Notes: generated by a model from the letters alone, not told the origin. 64,000 bases of DNA from Clostridium hydrogeniformans DSM 21757 (GCF_000686705.1 NZ_KK366005.1:124001-188000); one strand, 5' to 3'; positions 26,852 through 36,583 are shown, counted from the first letter of the stretch. Numbers and translations are program-made.

Positions 26852-27187
26852 TTACCACTTACCGTTAGCTATATGTCCTGCAAGTTCTGCTTTACATCTT
26901 TGTTTTATAACCCAAGCTTCATTTTTTGCTTTTTCAAAACCTGATACACATTTTGGATCTAGGTTTATCTCTATACCTTCTTTTGAAAGCTTAGCAATCT
27001 TTTCTGCTAATAAAATGATTTCCGCATGGATACTGTTAGTTCTATCTGAAGCATAAATTTTTTCTGCCTCTTCGCTGCTAAGTTCAACGAACTTTTCTTT
27101 TCCTAAATTACATTTTGGACAAACTTCTGGTGCTTCAAGTCCTTCATGTACATATCCACAAACATTACATCTAAATAACTTTTTCAT
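26852..27187 (-). CDS. Rubredoxin-like zinc/iron-ribbon protein
   Basis: 111 aa. The N-terminal ribbon [20 protein letters not shown] then [12 protein letters not shown] is a CxxC...CxxC rubredoxin-like metal site as found at the C-terminus of rubrerythrin. The remainder is a helical domain with a conserved-looking CKAELAGHI end, and a separate cysteine in DPKCVSG. The likely role is electron transfer or oxygen/peroxide defence in an anaerobe. GGGAGAG precedes the ATG. Confidence 0.75.
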   Translation of the reverse strand: MKKLFRCNVCGYVHEGLEAPEVCPKCNLGKEKFVELSSEEAEKIYASDRTNSIHAEIILLAEKIAKLSKEGIEINLDPKCVSGFEKAKNEAWVIKQRCKAELAGHIANGKW

Positions 27188-27352
27188 AATCTTCTCTCCC
27201 TAATATCTATATATTTTACTTTTTTCTGCAATTATTATACTTATATACTACTCCAAATTATATTCATTGTCAAATAATAATTATTATTATTTATACTTTC
27301 ATTTATCTTATATATTATAAAATACTATTCTTCAAATGAAATTAAGCTAAAG

Positions 27353-27494
27353 ACTGATTATAGAACGAATCTTCCTTCATGTGGTATTCTTTCCACCACC
27401 TGAAGTTAGATGCGTTAATCTAGGGGCATAGCAACTGCCATCCCAAACCTTACACGAGGATGGAGATGTTACAGCTTATAACCATCAGATAAAA
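27353..27494 (-). repeat. R1 structured repeat, full copy
   Basis: On the minus strand: TTTTATCTGATGGTTATAAG, CTGTAACAT, a hairpin CATC-TCC-AxCCT/AGG-xTx-GGGATG, GGCAGTTGC, TAGAT/ATCTA, then TTCAGGTGGT/ACCACATGAA around the loop GGAAAGAAT, and GAAGATT. All blocks recur in the copies at 33927, 52381, 57546 and 63575. Confidence 0.7.
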
Positions 27495-27696
27495 TAAAAT
27501 TGAACTAATAAAAAATATAAAAATCAATAGTGTATTATTCTGTGTTATTATTCACTCAATAAACAAAAATATACACAGATACTAACCCACTATGGACTAT
27601 AAAAATAATTCTGCGGAATCTTCTAGAATAAACACTTGAATTTGAACATCATATAATTATCCAAATTATTTCTAAGGATATATTTTAATCATGTAA

Positions 27697-29109
27697 CTAT
27701 TCTTCATAACAAATAACAGGAGTTCCATCTTCAATATTCTCAAAAATTGTTTTAGCTAAATATAATGGGGTATTTACGCACCCATGAGTTCCATTACTCT
27801 TATAGATCTTCCCACCAAAGGAATATCTCCAACTTGCATCATGTATACCTATATTTCCATTAAAAGGCATCCAATAAGTAACTTCTGATTCATAATTCGC
27901 TCCCCTTAAGGTGGCACCCTTCTGTTTATAGTTAAGCATATAAACTCCAAGATTTGTAGAATTTCCTCTATTAGGATTCCCTGTTACCACAGCTCCTTGA
28001 GCTATAACTCTTCCTTCTTTATAAAACCATAAATGTTGTCTTGTTACATTAATCTCTACATAGGTAATACCTATATCGTCTTTTCCTCTAGTTATAGCTT
28101 TTTGAATATATATAGGCTCTCTCTCAATGACTTCACCTTGTTTTATATTTTTTAATAGCTCTTTTTTTTCATCACTAATATTAATTTTCCACCCATAAAA
28201 TCCACCTTTAATTTCTAACATTTTGCCTAAAGCTGTTTTAAAATTTCTCACTATACCAACTGTGTTATACTTTTTACTTAGTTCTTCTACATATCCTAAA
28301 ACTGCTTTTTCATTAATTACTACTTCTAATTCTTCATCAACAGTAAGCCACTGATTTATTATATTTCCATCTAATATTTCATTTTTATCTAACCCTTCAT
28401 CTTCCTCTCCAAACACATAGATTAGCCTTGTCTTTATATATTTATTTAGTAAGTTCTTAGTTTCAAGAGTTTTATGAGACTCCAAGGTATACTTAGGATC
28501 TTCATAACAAAGATTCTTATTTAAATCTAACTTTGTTTCCCCTCTTAAAATACTACTTTCTATATTTTCCTTTAACTTATCTTTGTTTACCTTATTTCCA
28601 TATACTTCTTTGACCACTTCATAGGAACCATTGGAATATTTAAAGTTTACATTCTTAGGTTCTATAACCTCTTTATTTAAACAATTTAATTCATTTATTT
28701 TCTTTTTTAAGGTCTCCTTATTATAATCAAATAAATCCTCTATATAATATTTTTCTTTCTTAAATAATGAACTTATCCATTTAAATGAGTTTTTACTTTC
28801 ATAAATCTTAGAAATACTACTTTTTTCATTGAATCTTAGCTGAACATCTTGTCCTATTATTTCTTCTACTTCCTCATCTCTTTCTATTAACTGTAACTTA
28901 TAATCCTTAATATAACTTTTAATTTTATCCTCTACATCATCATGTGCTTTTAATGAAACATTAACACCATTGATTACGGTATTAAAGAAGTAATACTTAG
29001 TAAAATATATTGAGATAAGTAAATATATCAATACAATTGAAGCTAGTAAAATAATAATATTTCCCATAATCCTAGTTTTAAAGAACTTTTTTATATTAAT
29101 ATTTCTCAT
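27697..29109 (-). CDS. L,D-transpeptidase with N-terminal peptidoglycan-binding-type domains
   Basis: 470 aa. A membrane anchor lies at about residues 16-35, then repeated ~120-residue domains of the type found before YkuD domains (about 40-330). The catalytic YkuD domain (about 345-470) ends with NIGIHDASWRYSFGG and SNGTHGCVNTPLY; the nucleophile is C444 in HGCVN. The enzyme forms 3-3 crosslinks or attaches molecules to peptidoglycan outside the membrane. The transcript starts after the terminator at 29189. Confidence 0.92.
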   Translation of the reverse strand: MRNINIKKFFKTRIMGNIIILLASIVLIYLLISIYFTKYYFFNTVINGVNVSLKAHDDVEDKIKSYIKDYKLQLIERDEEVEEIIGQDVQLRFNEKSSISKIYESKNSFKWISSLFKKEKYYIEDLFDYNKETLKKKINELNCLNKEVIEPKNVNFKYSNGSYEVVKEVYGNKVNKDKLKENIESSILRGETKLDLNKNLCYEDPKYTLESHKTLETKNLLNKYIKTRLIYVFGEEDEGLDKNEILDGNIINQWLTVDEELEVVINEKAVLGYVEELSKKYNTVGIVRNFKTALGKMLEIKGGFYGWKINISDEKKELLKNIKQGEVIEREPIYIQKAITRGKDDIGITYVEINVTRQHLWFYKEGRVIAQGAVVTGNPNRGNSTNLGVYMLNYKQKGATLRGANYESEVTYWMPFNGNIGIHDASWRYSFGGKIYKSNGTHGCVNTPLYLAKTIFENIEDGTPVICYEE

Positions 29110-29188
29110 ATCATTCTAACCTTTCATCAAAAATGCAAGCATAGTAACTAATCTATAATATGTTGCTGTTTTTGATTTTAAAACTAAA

Positions 29189-29208
29189 AAAGAGCAATTA
29201 TGCTCTTT
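29189..29208 (-). terminator. Terminator after the 382-aa unknown gene
   Basis: AAAGAGCAATTATGCTCTTT is a perfect palindrome, and on the minus strand it runs into TTTTAGTTTT. Confidence 0.7.
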
Positions 29209-29264
29209 CATTTTTATCATTTGATAAGTTAATAGCTCATACTATCCCAAATTAAATAGTTAAA

Positions 29265-30413
29265 CTAACTTATACGACTCCACTTTGATTCTACTTGTAA
29301 TTTTTCATCTAGGATTTTTATATCACAATTCCATAAGTAAGTCTTCATCCACAGCTTACCTGGCATTGGTTGCCATCCCTTTTGGGGGTTAATCTGAAAA
29401 TTAATTGAATCCTTATTTCTCTTTAATAAATAAACTCCTCCCATAATGCCTCTAACTTCATCATCTGATACTGAAAAATGTCCTCTTACTTCTGAATTAT
29501 CCTTTAGTGAAATAATATCTGGTATAGATGGAGAAAAAGTTATCCTCATCTCACTATTATTACTAACTCTTTTTACATACTTTATTTCAGGATGTCCATT
29601 ATTCATATTAATTGAATAAATACACTGATTTATATTTATTTCATCTACATCATTATTAATTTCTATCGGTTCCATGATACCTTTAAAGTTATGATTTAGC
29701 TCTTTAATATTATTAAAATAAGAATACCTAGCTAAATAAACCTTTTTAAAATTACATAAAGGAAAAAGCTTAATAGGATCCAAATTCTTTCCATCTACTT
29801 TTACAAATATATCTGTCCCCTTCTGCTCCACCATATTAAACTTTCTTAGATATATAATAGGAAACTTATCTGGATTATTACTCATAATTCCTACTGGCGC
29901 TATAAGTCCAAAACTATCTACTTTCCTCTTATTTTCCTTTATTTTAAACTCTATAAGTCTATTTTCCTTATCCCTTAAAGATAGATATACATCTATTCCT
30001 TTTTCATTCACATAAAATTCTACATTTATAGAGTCAGATTCATATAATGTTACTTTATTAAGTAATGACTTGTATTTATTTTCATCAAGGTTTACCCCTT
30101 TTGTATAGTAAATATCTGATTCCTCATCCCATCTTCCCATAAGTACAATGTAGTATATAATGTCCCCCTGCTTTACTTGCTGTAATTCTATTCCTTTATA
30201 AATATTATCTCCCTTAAAATCTATTAAACAAAGTTTTTCAATTATTACTTGATCATCCTTAAAGGTAACTAGTGGATAAATATATTTATTATTTTTATCC
30301 TCATAAATTGAAGGATCATTCTTTTTATCTCCTAAATACTTTTTCTCATTAACTGGATTATTTTCAGGAACCATAAAGATTGGACAAACTTTTGAAATTA
30401 ACTTTGTTAACAT
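29265..30413 (-). CDS. Unrecognised 382-aa protein
   Basis: 382 aa with no convincing signal peptide or membrane helix. The composition is strand-rich with many aromatic and lysine residues. Blocks such as YYIVLMGRWDEESDIYYTKG, DVYLSLRDKENRLIEFKIKE and a glycine-tryptophan C-terminus (QKGWQPMPGKLWMKTYLWNC) suggest a beta-barrel or beta-sandwich protein. I do not recognise the family. A GGGGG site precedes the ATG. It is transcribed alone between terminators. Confidence 0.75.
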   Translation of the reverse strand: MLTKLISKVCPIFMVPENNPVNEKKYLGDKKNDPSIYEDKNNKYIYPLVTFKDDQVIIEKLCLIDFKGDNIYKGIELQQVKQGDIIYYIVLMGRWDEESDIYYTKGVNLDENKYKSLLNKVTLYESDSINVEFYVNEKGIDVYLSLRDKENRLIEFKIKENKRKVDSFGLIAPVGIMSNNPDKFPIIYLRKFNMVEQKGTDIFVKVDGKNLDPIKLFPLCNFKKVYLARYSYFNNIKELNHNFKGIMEPIEINNDVDEININQCIYSINMNNGHPEIKYVKRVSNNSEMRITFSPSIPDIISLKDNSEVRGHFSVSDDEVRGIMGGVYLLKRNKDSINFQINPQKGWQPMPGKLWMKTYLWNCDIKILDEKLQVESKWSRIS

Positions 30414-30668
30414 TTTTATCCCCCCTAGACTTTTTTAAAGAAAATAAAATTATCTTTCACTATTTATTTTTTAAATTTAACACTTACATTAAAGTAAAAG
30501 TTATTATATCTTAAACTAAATTAACATTCTTTGGTAATATATTACTAAAACAGTTGACTTATATCAATATAATAAATCAGTGTATTCACCACATGTTTTG
30601 ATAAAATTCTACTTAGAGGTAGAAATCTCATTTAATAAGTTTTATTATTTCCATTAGATTATCTATTT

Positions 30669-30720
30669 AAAAAACAAGACTATCTTAAAATAAAAATTAT
30701 TTTTAAGATAGTCTTGTTTT
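30669..30720. terminator. Bidirectional terminator
   Basis: A 20-bp near-perfect stem (AAAACAAGACTATCTTAAAA and its complement) ends in TTTT. It lies 30 bp past the HD hydrolase stop. Confidence 0.8.
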
Positions 30721-30752
30721 ATGTTTATATAACTAGTATCTAGAAGTTCATT

Positions 30753-31340
30753 CTAGTTATTATAGCTCTCCATTTCATTATTAACATATTCCTCACATGA
30801 ACGCATAGCTAAAATCGTTTCTTCAAATAACTTATCTAATTCCCACTGGAGCATATCTGCTCCTTGCCTAATTACATCTCGTGAACATCCAGCTGCAAAC
30901 TTCTTATCCTTAAATTTTTTCTTAAGACTTGAAAGTTCCATATCCATAACACTTTTAGACGGGCGCATTCTTGCAGCTGCTCCAATAAGTCCTGTAAGCT
31001 CATCTGTAGCAAATAATACCTTTTCCATCTCATGCTCTGGCTTAGGTTGATCTCCTTTGCAAAGTCCATGTCCATGGCTAGCTGCTGCTCTTATTAGTCT
31101 TTCATCAATTCCTTTTGCTCTCATAATTTCTTGAGTTTTAGTACAATGCTCTTCTGGATACATTTCAAAATCTAAGTCATGTAGTAATCCAACCATAGCC
31201 CAAAACTCAGCCTCATCTCCATATCCAAGTTTTTCTGCAAAATACTTCATAGTACCTTCAACTGTTAAGGCGTGTTGTATATGAAATGCCTCTTTATTAT
31301 ATTCAGTAAGTAAGTTCAATGCTTCTTGTCTTGTTATCAT
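30753..31340 (-). CDS. HD-domain hydrolase (HDIG-like)
   Basis: 195 aa. Metal ligands appear in order: FHIQHALTVEGTMKYFAEKL, VGLLHDLDFEMYPEEHC, AAASHGHG and a late ATDELTGLIGAAARMRP. This matches a common clostridial HD phosphohydrolase family of unknown substrate. GGAGG precedes the ATG. It is divergent from the XRE-cupin regulator, with 226 bp between, so that regulator may control it. Confidence 0.85.
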   Translation of the reverse strand: MITRQEALNLLTEYNKEAFHIQHALTVEGTMKYFAEKLGYGDEAEFWAMVGLLHDLDFEMYPEEHCTKTQEIMRAKGIDERLIRAAASHGHGLCKGDQPKPEHEMEKVLFATDELTGLIGAAARMRPSKSVMDMELSSLKKKFKDKKFAAGCSRDVIRQGADMLQWELDKLFEETILAMRSCEEYVNNEMESYNN

Positions 31341-31566
31341 AAGAATATCCTCCTTTAAAAATTAAAACATATAATATTAGAATAACTTTTTAGTTAAATA
31401 CTGTATCATGCTATCCTTCAATGTAACAATAAATTTTTCATTTTTCTTGTATATTTTAAGTAATTACTATATAATATTTTACGAACGTTAAATATATTTA
31501 ACGTTAATCTTATTTTACTTTTGTTAATTATAATTGTCAATACACTTATAGGAGGTTACCCATTAA

Positions 31567-32118
31567 ATGAATATAAATTTTATTATTTCAGAAAACTTAA
31601 AGAGACTACGTACTGAACGAAATTTAAGTTTGGGTCAGCTTGCTGAATTGTCTGATATAAGTAAAGTCATGCTATCTCAGATTGAGAAAGGTAGTACTAA
31701 CCCCACTATAAATACTTTATGGAAAATAGCCAATGGGTTAAAAGTTCCTTATACCTCATTACTTGAACAAAAGGAAGAAGAAACTTCTATTATAAAGAAG
31801 AGTGATATTGAAGTGCAGTTAAGTGATGAAGGTCATTATAGGGTATATTGTTACTACACTAGTACACCATACCGTAATTTTGAACTTTTTCAAATTGAAC
31901 TTGATGAAGGTCATTCATATACATCATTAGGTCACTCTGAAAAATCCCAGGAATATATTATGGTGTTAGAGGGAGAATTAACACTAGAAGTAAACAATAA
32001 AATTTATAAATTGAATCCTAACGATTCTATATGCTTCTCCCCTTCTAATCAGCATATATATTCTAATAATGGAAGTGATACCTTAAAAGCTACAGTAACA
32101 AACTTTTATCCTGTCTAG
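31567..32118 (+). CDS. XRE-family regulator with C-terminal cupin domain
   Basis: 183 aa. The helix-turn-helix (about 7-60) reads LKRLRTERNLSLGQLAELSD then KVMLSQIEKGSTNPTI. A cupin (about 110-180) has SLGHSEKSQEYIMVLEGELT and SICFSPSNQHIY. Such regulators bind a small ligand in the cupin and often control metabolism or detoxification genes next door. AGGAGG precedes the ATG. Confidence 0.9.
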   Translation: MNINFIISENLKRLRTERNLSLGQLAELSDISKVMLSQIEKGSTNPTINTLWKIANGLKVPYTSLLEQKEEETSIIKKSDIEVQLSDEGHYRVYCYYTSTPYRNFELFQIELDEGHSYTSLGHSEKSQEYIMVLEGELTLEVNNKIYKLNPNDSICFSPSNQHIYSNNGSDTLKATVTNFYPV

Positions 32119-32130
32119 TAATTAGACAGG
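32110..32130 (+). terminator. Terminator after the XRE-cupin gene
   Basis: CCTGTCTA/TAGACAGG around GTAAT, then ATTATTATT. The left arm holds the last sense codon and the stop. Confidence 0.65.
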
Positions 32131-32303
32131 ATTATTATTAAGTTTTAAATTTTAATTTGATTTTTACTAACTTAAATATGTATGTAATCTATGCCAAGAT
32201 ACTATGAAAATTTTCAAAATAAAGAAGATAATCTCTGCATACAATACAAAAATTATCTTCTTAATATATATTTTCTTATAAGAACTCACCTAAAATTAAA
32301 TTC

Positions 32304-33650
32304 TTATTTTATTGATTGTGGATAATTAAACACATTAAATGGATCATATTTTTCTCTTATACATTGTAACCTACATGCATTTCCACCATAATATTCTCTT
32401 TCATAATTTCTTAATGGACTGTATGGGAAATTAACAAAAAATCCTTTTGTTATGGTTTTTATATAATCTAATCTACTAGCCACCCATGCTCTATTATCTT
32501 CAGCATAAGCTGAGTTTTCCCATACTGATTGTATTCCTATAATATAATTAGAATCTCTATAATAAAAAGCTGTTTCATGCTTTCCTTTATCTTTTACTGC
32601 CCCACCTAATCCATAAAAAGTAACTGCGGCATAAACTGACCCTATAGGTCTCCTTTGAATAGATAAAGCTAATTCTAACAACTCACACTTTGAATATATT
32701 CTATATGCAAAGCCACCTGTAGATTTAAATTTTTGACTATCTGGATATATGGCTTCAACCTGCTTTATAGCATTTAGGAAAGTTGTATATTCAAATTCAG
32801 CTTCAGCCTTTGGTATTACTAGTAATGGTTCTAATATCTCCTTCAGTTCTTCTATATCTCCATAAAATATTCCTATAAAGAATGCCGCCACCCCTTCATC
32901 CTCAGCATTATAAAAACTGGCTCTCATATTTACACGTCTATCTAGGGTTTCATATAAATTTTGAAAGACATCCATGAGATTTGCTTGCTCTAAAGCAGTT
33001 GTGTTTTGATAATATATTGTGAAAAAAGTTACCCTATTTAATTTAGGTGGTAATCTAAAGGTTAATGAAGTAACTATTCCAAAGTTTCCTCCTCCACCAC
33101 CTCTTAATGCCCAGAATAAATCACTATTACAATCTCTATTTGCAGTAATTATTTTCCCTTTATAATTTACCATCTGAAATTCTAGCACATTATCTAAACC
33201 TAATCCAAATAATCTACAAGATAAGCCCCATCCCCCACCTAGGGTATATCCAGCTACTCCAACAGTTGGACAAGTCCCTCCTGGAAAAGGATATCCTCTT
33301 GTACCTAAATATTCATAGAGTTCACTATTTTCTACTCCTGATTGTATTCTTACTGTACTTTTAGATTCATTTATCATTATTTTATTCATTCTGCTTACAT
33401 CAATTACTATAAGATTATTTCCAATTGAATAACCTTCATAATTGTGTCCGCCAGACCTTATTCGAAACTTAAGTTTTTTTATAATACAAAACCTTAAGGC
33501 ACTTATAACATCCTCTACTCCAGTACAATATAATATAGCTATTGGATACCTTTGTATTGCCCTATTCCATATTTGTCTATCTTCTTCATATTCCATGTCA
33601 TTAGGGGTTACAATTTCACCATTAAAGCACAAATCCTTAGTTAATTCCAT
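32304..33650 (-). CDS. FAD-dependent oxidoreductase, berberine-bridge-enzyme type
   Basis: 448 aa from ATG 33650, with AAAGG upstream; the ATG at 33659 has no spacing from it. The FAD-binding PCMH fold shows RIRSGGHNYEGYS, whose histidine is the 8-alpha-linked FAD residue in the family, and GGTCPTVGVAGYTLGGGWG, whose cysteine makes the second covalent link. The C-terminal BBE motif is present (YYGGNACRLQCIREKYDPFN, then VFNYPQS). Members oxidise sugars or secondary metabolites using oxygen, which is notable in a presumed anaerobe. No signal peptide. Confidence 0.9.
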   Translation of the reverse strand: MELTKDLCFNGEIVTPNDMEYEEDRQIWNRAIQRYPIAILYCTGVEDVISALRFCIIKKLKFRIRSGGHNYEGYSIGNNLIVIDVSRMNKIMINESKSTVRIQSGVENSELYEYLGTRGYPFPGGTCPTVGVAGYTLGGGWGLSCRLFGLGLDNVLEFQMVNYKGKIITANRDCNSDLFWALRGGGGGNFGIVTSLTFRLPPKLNRVTFFTIYYQNTTALEQANLMDVFQNLYETLDRRVNMRASFYNAEDEGVAAFFIGIFYGDIEELKEILEPLLVIPKAEAEFEYTTFLNAIKQVEAIYPDSQKFKSTGGFAYRIYSKCELLELALSIQRRPIGSVYAAVTFYGLGGAVKDKGKHETAFYYRDSNYIIGIQSVWENSAYAEDNRAWVASRLDYIKTITKGFFVNFPYSPLRNYEREYYGGNACRLQCIREKYDPFNVFNYPQSIK

Positions 33651-33659
33651 GATTCTCAT

Positions 33660-33926
33660 CCTTTGTAGTAGAATATTCTGATTTACAATAAATCTATCTA
33701 CTACTATTAATATATGAGGATATAAGAATTGCTTTCTCCTATTATATGGTCATATATATTCTGATTAACTTAAACTTTTATGACATAAAATAATTTTTAA
33801 CTTATTTAAATCTGCTCTTAAAAAAGTATATTTTTTTATTTTCTCTCCTCATTTCTCATAAGACTTCACCTATGCGCCTATTTATATATACTAATACTTT
33901 CTATTGAAATTTATTATCTTTCTCTC
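33660..33926. other. Intergenic stretch without a gene
   Basis: AT-rich region upstream of the flavoprotein gene. No ORF or clear structure before the R1 copy at 33927. Confidence 0.4.
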
Positions 33927-34002
33927 TTTATCTGATGGCTATAAACTTTAACACCTCTAGATTAACTCTTCTAACCTTCAGATGGTGGAAAGAACACTAT
34001 CT
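33927..34002 (+). repeat. R1 repeat, internally deleted copy
   Basis: TTTATCTGATGGCTATAAAC and TTTAACACC join directly to CTAGATTAAC, then CTTCAGATGGTGGAAAGAAC. The first hairpin of the full copies is missing and the right arm of the last one has begun to decay. Confidence 0.65.
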
Positions 34003-34101
34003 CTTTAAATTACCTTAAATAAAACCTTTGATTAATATAAAAAAGATACTATACTTAAATAATGATAATATATTAATTAAATACTAACTTGAGGAGGTTA
34101 T

Positions 34102-35499
34102 ATGAGAAAAAAAGATATACTTGAGTTAAAAAAACGTCTAAAGAAAGATCATTGCACCTTCACAAAGATGTGCGGATGCTATGTTAATGGAGAAAAACAT
34201 ACTATTTTAAAATTTAGAGAAACCTTTCTAAATTTAGATGAGGATGAATACTTTAAATACTTAGAAATCGCTAAAAAAGTACTGTCCGGAACTATTGGAA
34301 ATAATATTTTAGAACTTAACTTTCCAACTAATGAAGACCTTATAAATGAAAGACAAGTCTCCCTTATGCAGCTTAAAAATAGCCAATTAAAGGATGATGC
34401 TCTTCTTGATGATTTCTATGAATTGATTATAAATAATTATGATTATACTGGTAACTTTTTAATACTTATTTTTCATGATGCTTATGATGTTATTACTAAA
34501 ACTAAGGATAATTCAAAGATAGATGAATCTGAAGAAGTATATGAATATGTACTATGTGCTATATGCCCTGTTTCTCTTTCTGGTCCTGGTCTTAGATACT
34601 TTGAAGAAGAAAATAAGATAAAAGCACGTATTAGAGATTGGGTGGTGGATCCCCCAACTAATGGATTTGTATTTCCTGCTTTTATTGACCGTAGTTCAGA
34701 TGTTAACTCTATTATGTATTACACAAAAAATGCAAAGGATACCCATCCTGAATTAATGGAAAATGCTTTAGGTTGTTATTCAAGACAAACTGCTACTGTA
34801 CAAAAAGAGACGTTCCAATCAATTATTAAGGACTCCTTTAGTACTGATGAAAATAAGGCTGATAAAACTTTTATGGAAATACAAGAAAATCTAAATAATA
34901 TGATAGATGAATACAACTCTATGTATGATGATACAGATTGTGAACCTATAAGCTTAACAAATAAGGATATACAAAACCTTTTAATAGAAAGCGGAGTTCC
35001 CGAAGAAATTGCTACTAAGATTGAAAAATCCTATGTAGAAAACTTTGGTGATGATCTTCCTTTAGCTGAAAACTTAATTGACCCAAAAGCACTTAAAGCA
35101 AATGAGCAAAGAAAAAAGGAAGAGCATCTTCTAAAACAAGTAGAAGTACTTCAAACTAGACTTGAACAAATTAAACAAGAGAGTGCTGTAGACGATGAAA
35201 CCCAGTTGCCTGCAGAAACTAATGATGACAATGTAATCTTAGAAGAAAATGAAGATATTAACTTAGAGGAAGCTTCAAAAACTGATTTAGAAGAAACTTT
35301 AGAAACAAGCTCGAATGAAGTTCAGGATACAAATTTAGAAGATAATGAGGTTAATCCTAACTATGACGTTATACTTCAAGTAAAACCTGAAAAAATACCT
35401 CAAATAAAATCTCAAATAATTGATGGACAAAAGTGCATAGTTATTCCTATTAATGAGGATGAACAAACTACAGTTAATGGCTTAGATGATTTAATTTAA
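34102..35499 (+). CDS. DUF4317 domain protein
   Basis: 465 aa. The first ~230 residues match the DUF4317 family found across clostridia (HCTFTKMCGCYVNGEKHTI, FLILIFHDAYDVITK, CPVSLSGPGLRYFEEENKIK). A helical middle (about 330-360) and a long acidic linker (about 365-415) precede a short C-terminal strand-rich end (KIPQIKSQIIDGQKCIVIPI). The function is unknown. GAGGAGG before the ATG and a strong terminator after it show a single-gene unit. Confidence 0.88.
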   Translation: MRKKDILELKKRLKKDHCTFTKMCGCYVNGEKHTILKFRETFLNLDEDEYFKYLEIAKKVLSGTIGNNILELNFPTNEDLINERQVSLMQLKNSQLKDDALLDDFYELIINNYDYTGNFLILIFHDAYDVITKTKDNSKIDESEEVYEYVLCAICPVSLSGPGLRYFEEENKIKARIRDWVVDPPTNGFVFPAFIDRSSDVNSIMYYTKNAKDTHPELMENALGCYSRQTATVQKETFQSIIKDSFSTDENKADKTFMEIQENLNNMIDEYNSMYDDTDCEPISLTNKDIQNLLIESGVPEEIATKIEKSYVENFGDDLPLAENLIDPKALKANEQRKKEEHLLKQVEVLQTRLEQIKQESAVDDETQLPAETNDDNVILEENEDINLEEASKTDLEETLETSSNEVQDTNLEDNEVNPNYDVILQVKPEKIPQIKSQIIDGQKCIVIPINEDEQTTVNGLDDLI

Positions 35500-35517
35500 T
35501 GTATATAAATTAATAAA

Positions 35518-35555
35518 GAAAATAGCAAACTTTCTTTTTAAAAGTTGCTATTTTC
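35518..35555 (+). terminator. Terminator after the DUF4317 gene
   Basis: GAAAATAGCAA pairs with TTGCTATTTTC around a 16-nt loop, then TTTACTTTTT. Confidence 0.8.
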
Positions 35556-35639
35556 TTTACTTTTTCTCGTTTATTAAAATTATATCTATATAATGATTTT
35601 GACTTTTACGTATCAGTTAATTATGCTTTTAATTATATT

Positions 35640-35676
35640 CACTTATGATATGGTTCTCCTTACCATAAGTAAAAAT
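35640..35676 (+). repeat. R2 repeat, compact copy
   Basis: ACTTATGATATGGTTCTCC followed by TTACCATAAGT and AAAAATTTT. The arms ACTTATG and CATAAGT pair, so this copy folds as a short hairpin. Confidence 0.5.
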
Positions 35677-35776
35677 TTTATATTTTCCCATATACAATAT
35701 AATGAATAATCTTTTAATTTCAAGTTCTAATTAATTTTCACATAAAAAATAAGCAGTAAAGTTTGCTGAACTTTTA

Positions 35777-36346
35777 CTACTTATTATATAAATCTATATT
35801 TAACCAATTAGGAATATTCATATATTCCCAAATTACTTCTCTATTGTTAATAACCATTACTAACTTGAACATTTCCGTATTATCATATATATTAATTTTA
35901 TCACAAATACCTATTACTCTATTCAAATTTGCTAATGAATCTCCATATCTTCTTTCTATAGCCTCATCTGATATTCCATGACCACCTTTGCTCACTCGTA
36001 TTGAAACTCTTTCTTTAGCAATGTCAACACTTTCTACCCCTATATAATTCATAGTAACATAAAATCCTTTCTCTTTTGCCATTTTTATATTACTAATTAT
36101 ACTCTTCCCTGATAAAGTAGTTTCTTGATTAAATGATATCCCTTCAAGTATATATTTTTTTATTAATTTTACAGCTTCTCTTGCACATTTAATTTGAATA
36201 TCATTATCTTGCCAAGAACCTATTTTTGCAACCATTTCATCAGTGTTTATTCTTTTCTCATCTATATTCTCATTATAATAAATAGATTGATATATAGAAG
36301 TTTTTCCTGCTCCATTAACCCCTGCAAATATAGTATAATTTCTCAT
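35777..36346 (-). CDS. Zeta-toxin-like P-loop kinase
   Basis: 189 aa. Walker A GVNGAGKTS is at residues 9-17, INTDEMV at 33-39, then FNQETTLSGKSI and late R-x-x-x-S-L-x-N-L (ERRYGDSLANLNRVI). This is the small zeta-like family (COG4185 type); larger zeta toxins phosphorylate UDP-N-acetylglucosamine and block wall synthesis. The gene follows a 54-aa gene with one base between stop and start, as expected for an antitoxin-toxin pair. Whether it is toxic, or a housekeeping kinase, cannot be told from sequence. Confidence 0.8.
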   Translation of the reverse strand: MRNYTIFAGVNGAGKTSIYQSIYYNENIDEKRINTDEMVAKIGSWQDNDIQIKCAREAVKLIKKYILEGISFNQETTLSGKSIISNIKMAKEKGFYVTMNYIGVESVDIAKERVSIRVSKGGHGISDEAIERRYGDSLANLNRVIGICDKINIYDNTEMFKLVMVINNREVIWEYMNIPNWLNIDLYNK

Positions 36347-36347
36347 A

Positions 36348-36512
36348 CTACTTACCTATAACTTTCATTTGTTCTCTTTGTAATATGATGTTGGATAAAT
36401 TCGCATAAAAATCTTGTTCTTCTTTGCTTTTTGAGCTTTCAAGTAATTTCATAATGTCATTATAAGAATATCTTCTAAAAATATCGTATAAATTAATATT
36501 CTTGTTCTCCAT
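36348..36512 (-). CDS. Small protein, candidate partner/antitoxin of the zeta-like kinase
   Basis: 54 aa, helical and charged (YDIFRRYSYNDIMKLLESSK, then EEQDFYANLSNIILQREQ). It has its own AGGAG site 9 nt before the ATG, and its TAG is one base from the kinase ATG, so the two are translationally linked. It is too short for an epsilon or PezA antitoxin with a DNA-binding domain. Its role as antitoxin is inferred from position only. Confidence 0.6.
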   Translation of the reverse strand: MENKNINLYDIFRRYSYNDIMKLLESSKSKEEQDFYANLSNIILQREQMKVIGK

Positions 36513-36583
36513 ATAAATTATCTCCTAAAAAAGTTATTTATATAATATTATATACCGAATTCATCAAATAATAAACCTACTCC

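Noticed and set aside
27353-27494. R1 as a T-box, SAM or c-di-GMP riboswitch
   Set aside because: None of the hallmark conserved cores of these classes is present, and copies lie on both strands without a constant downstream gene.
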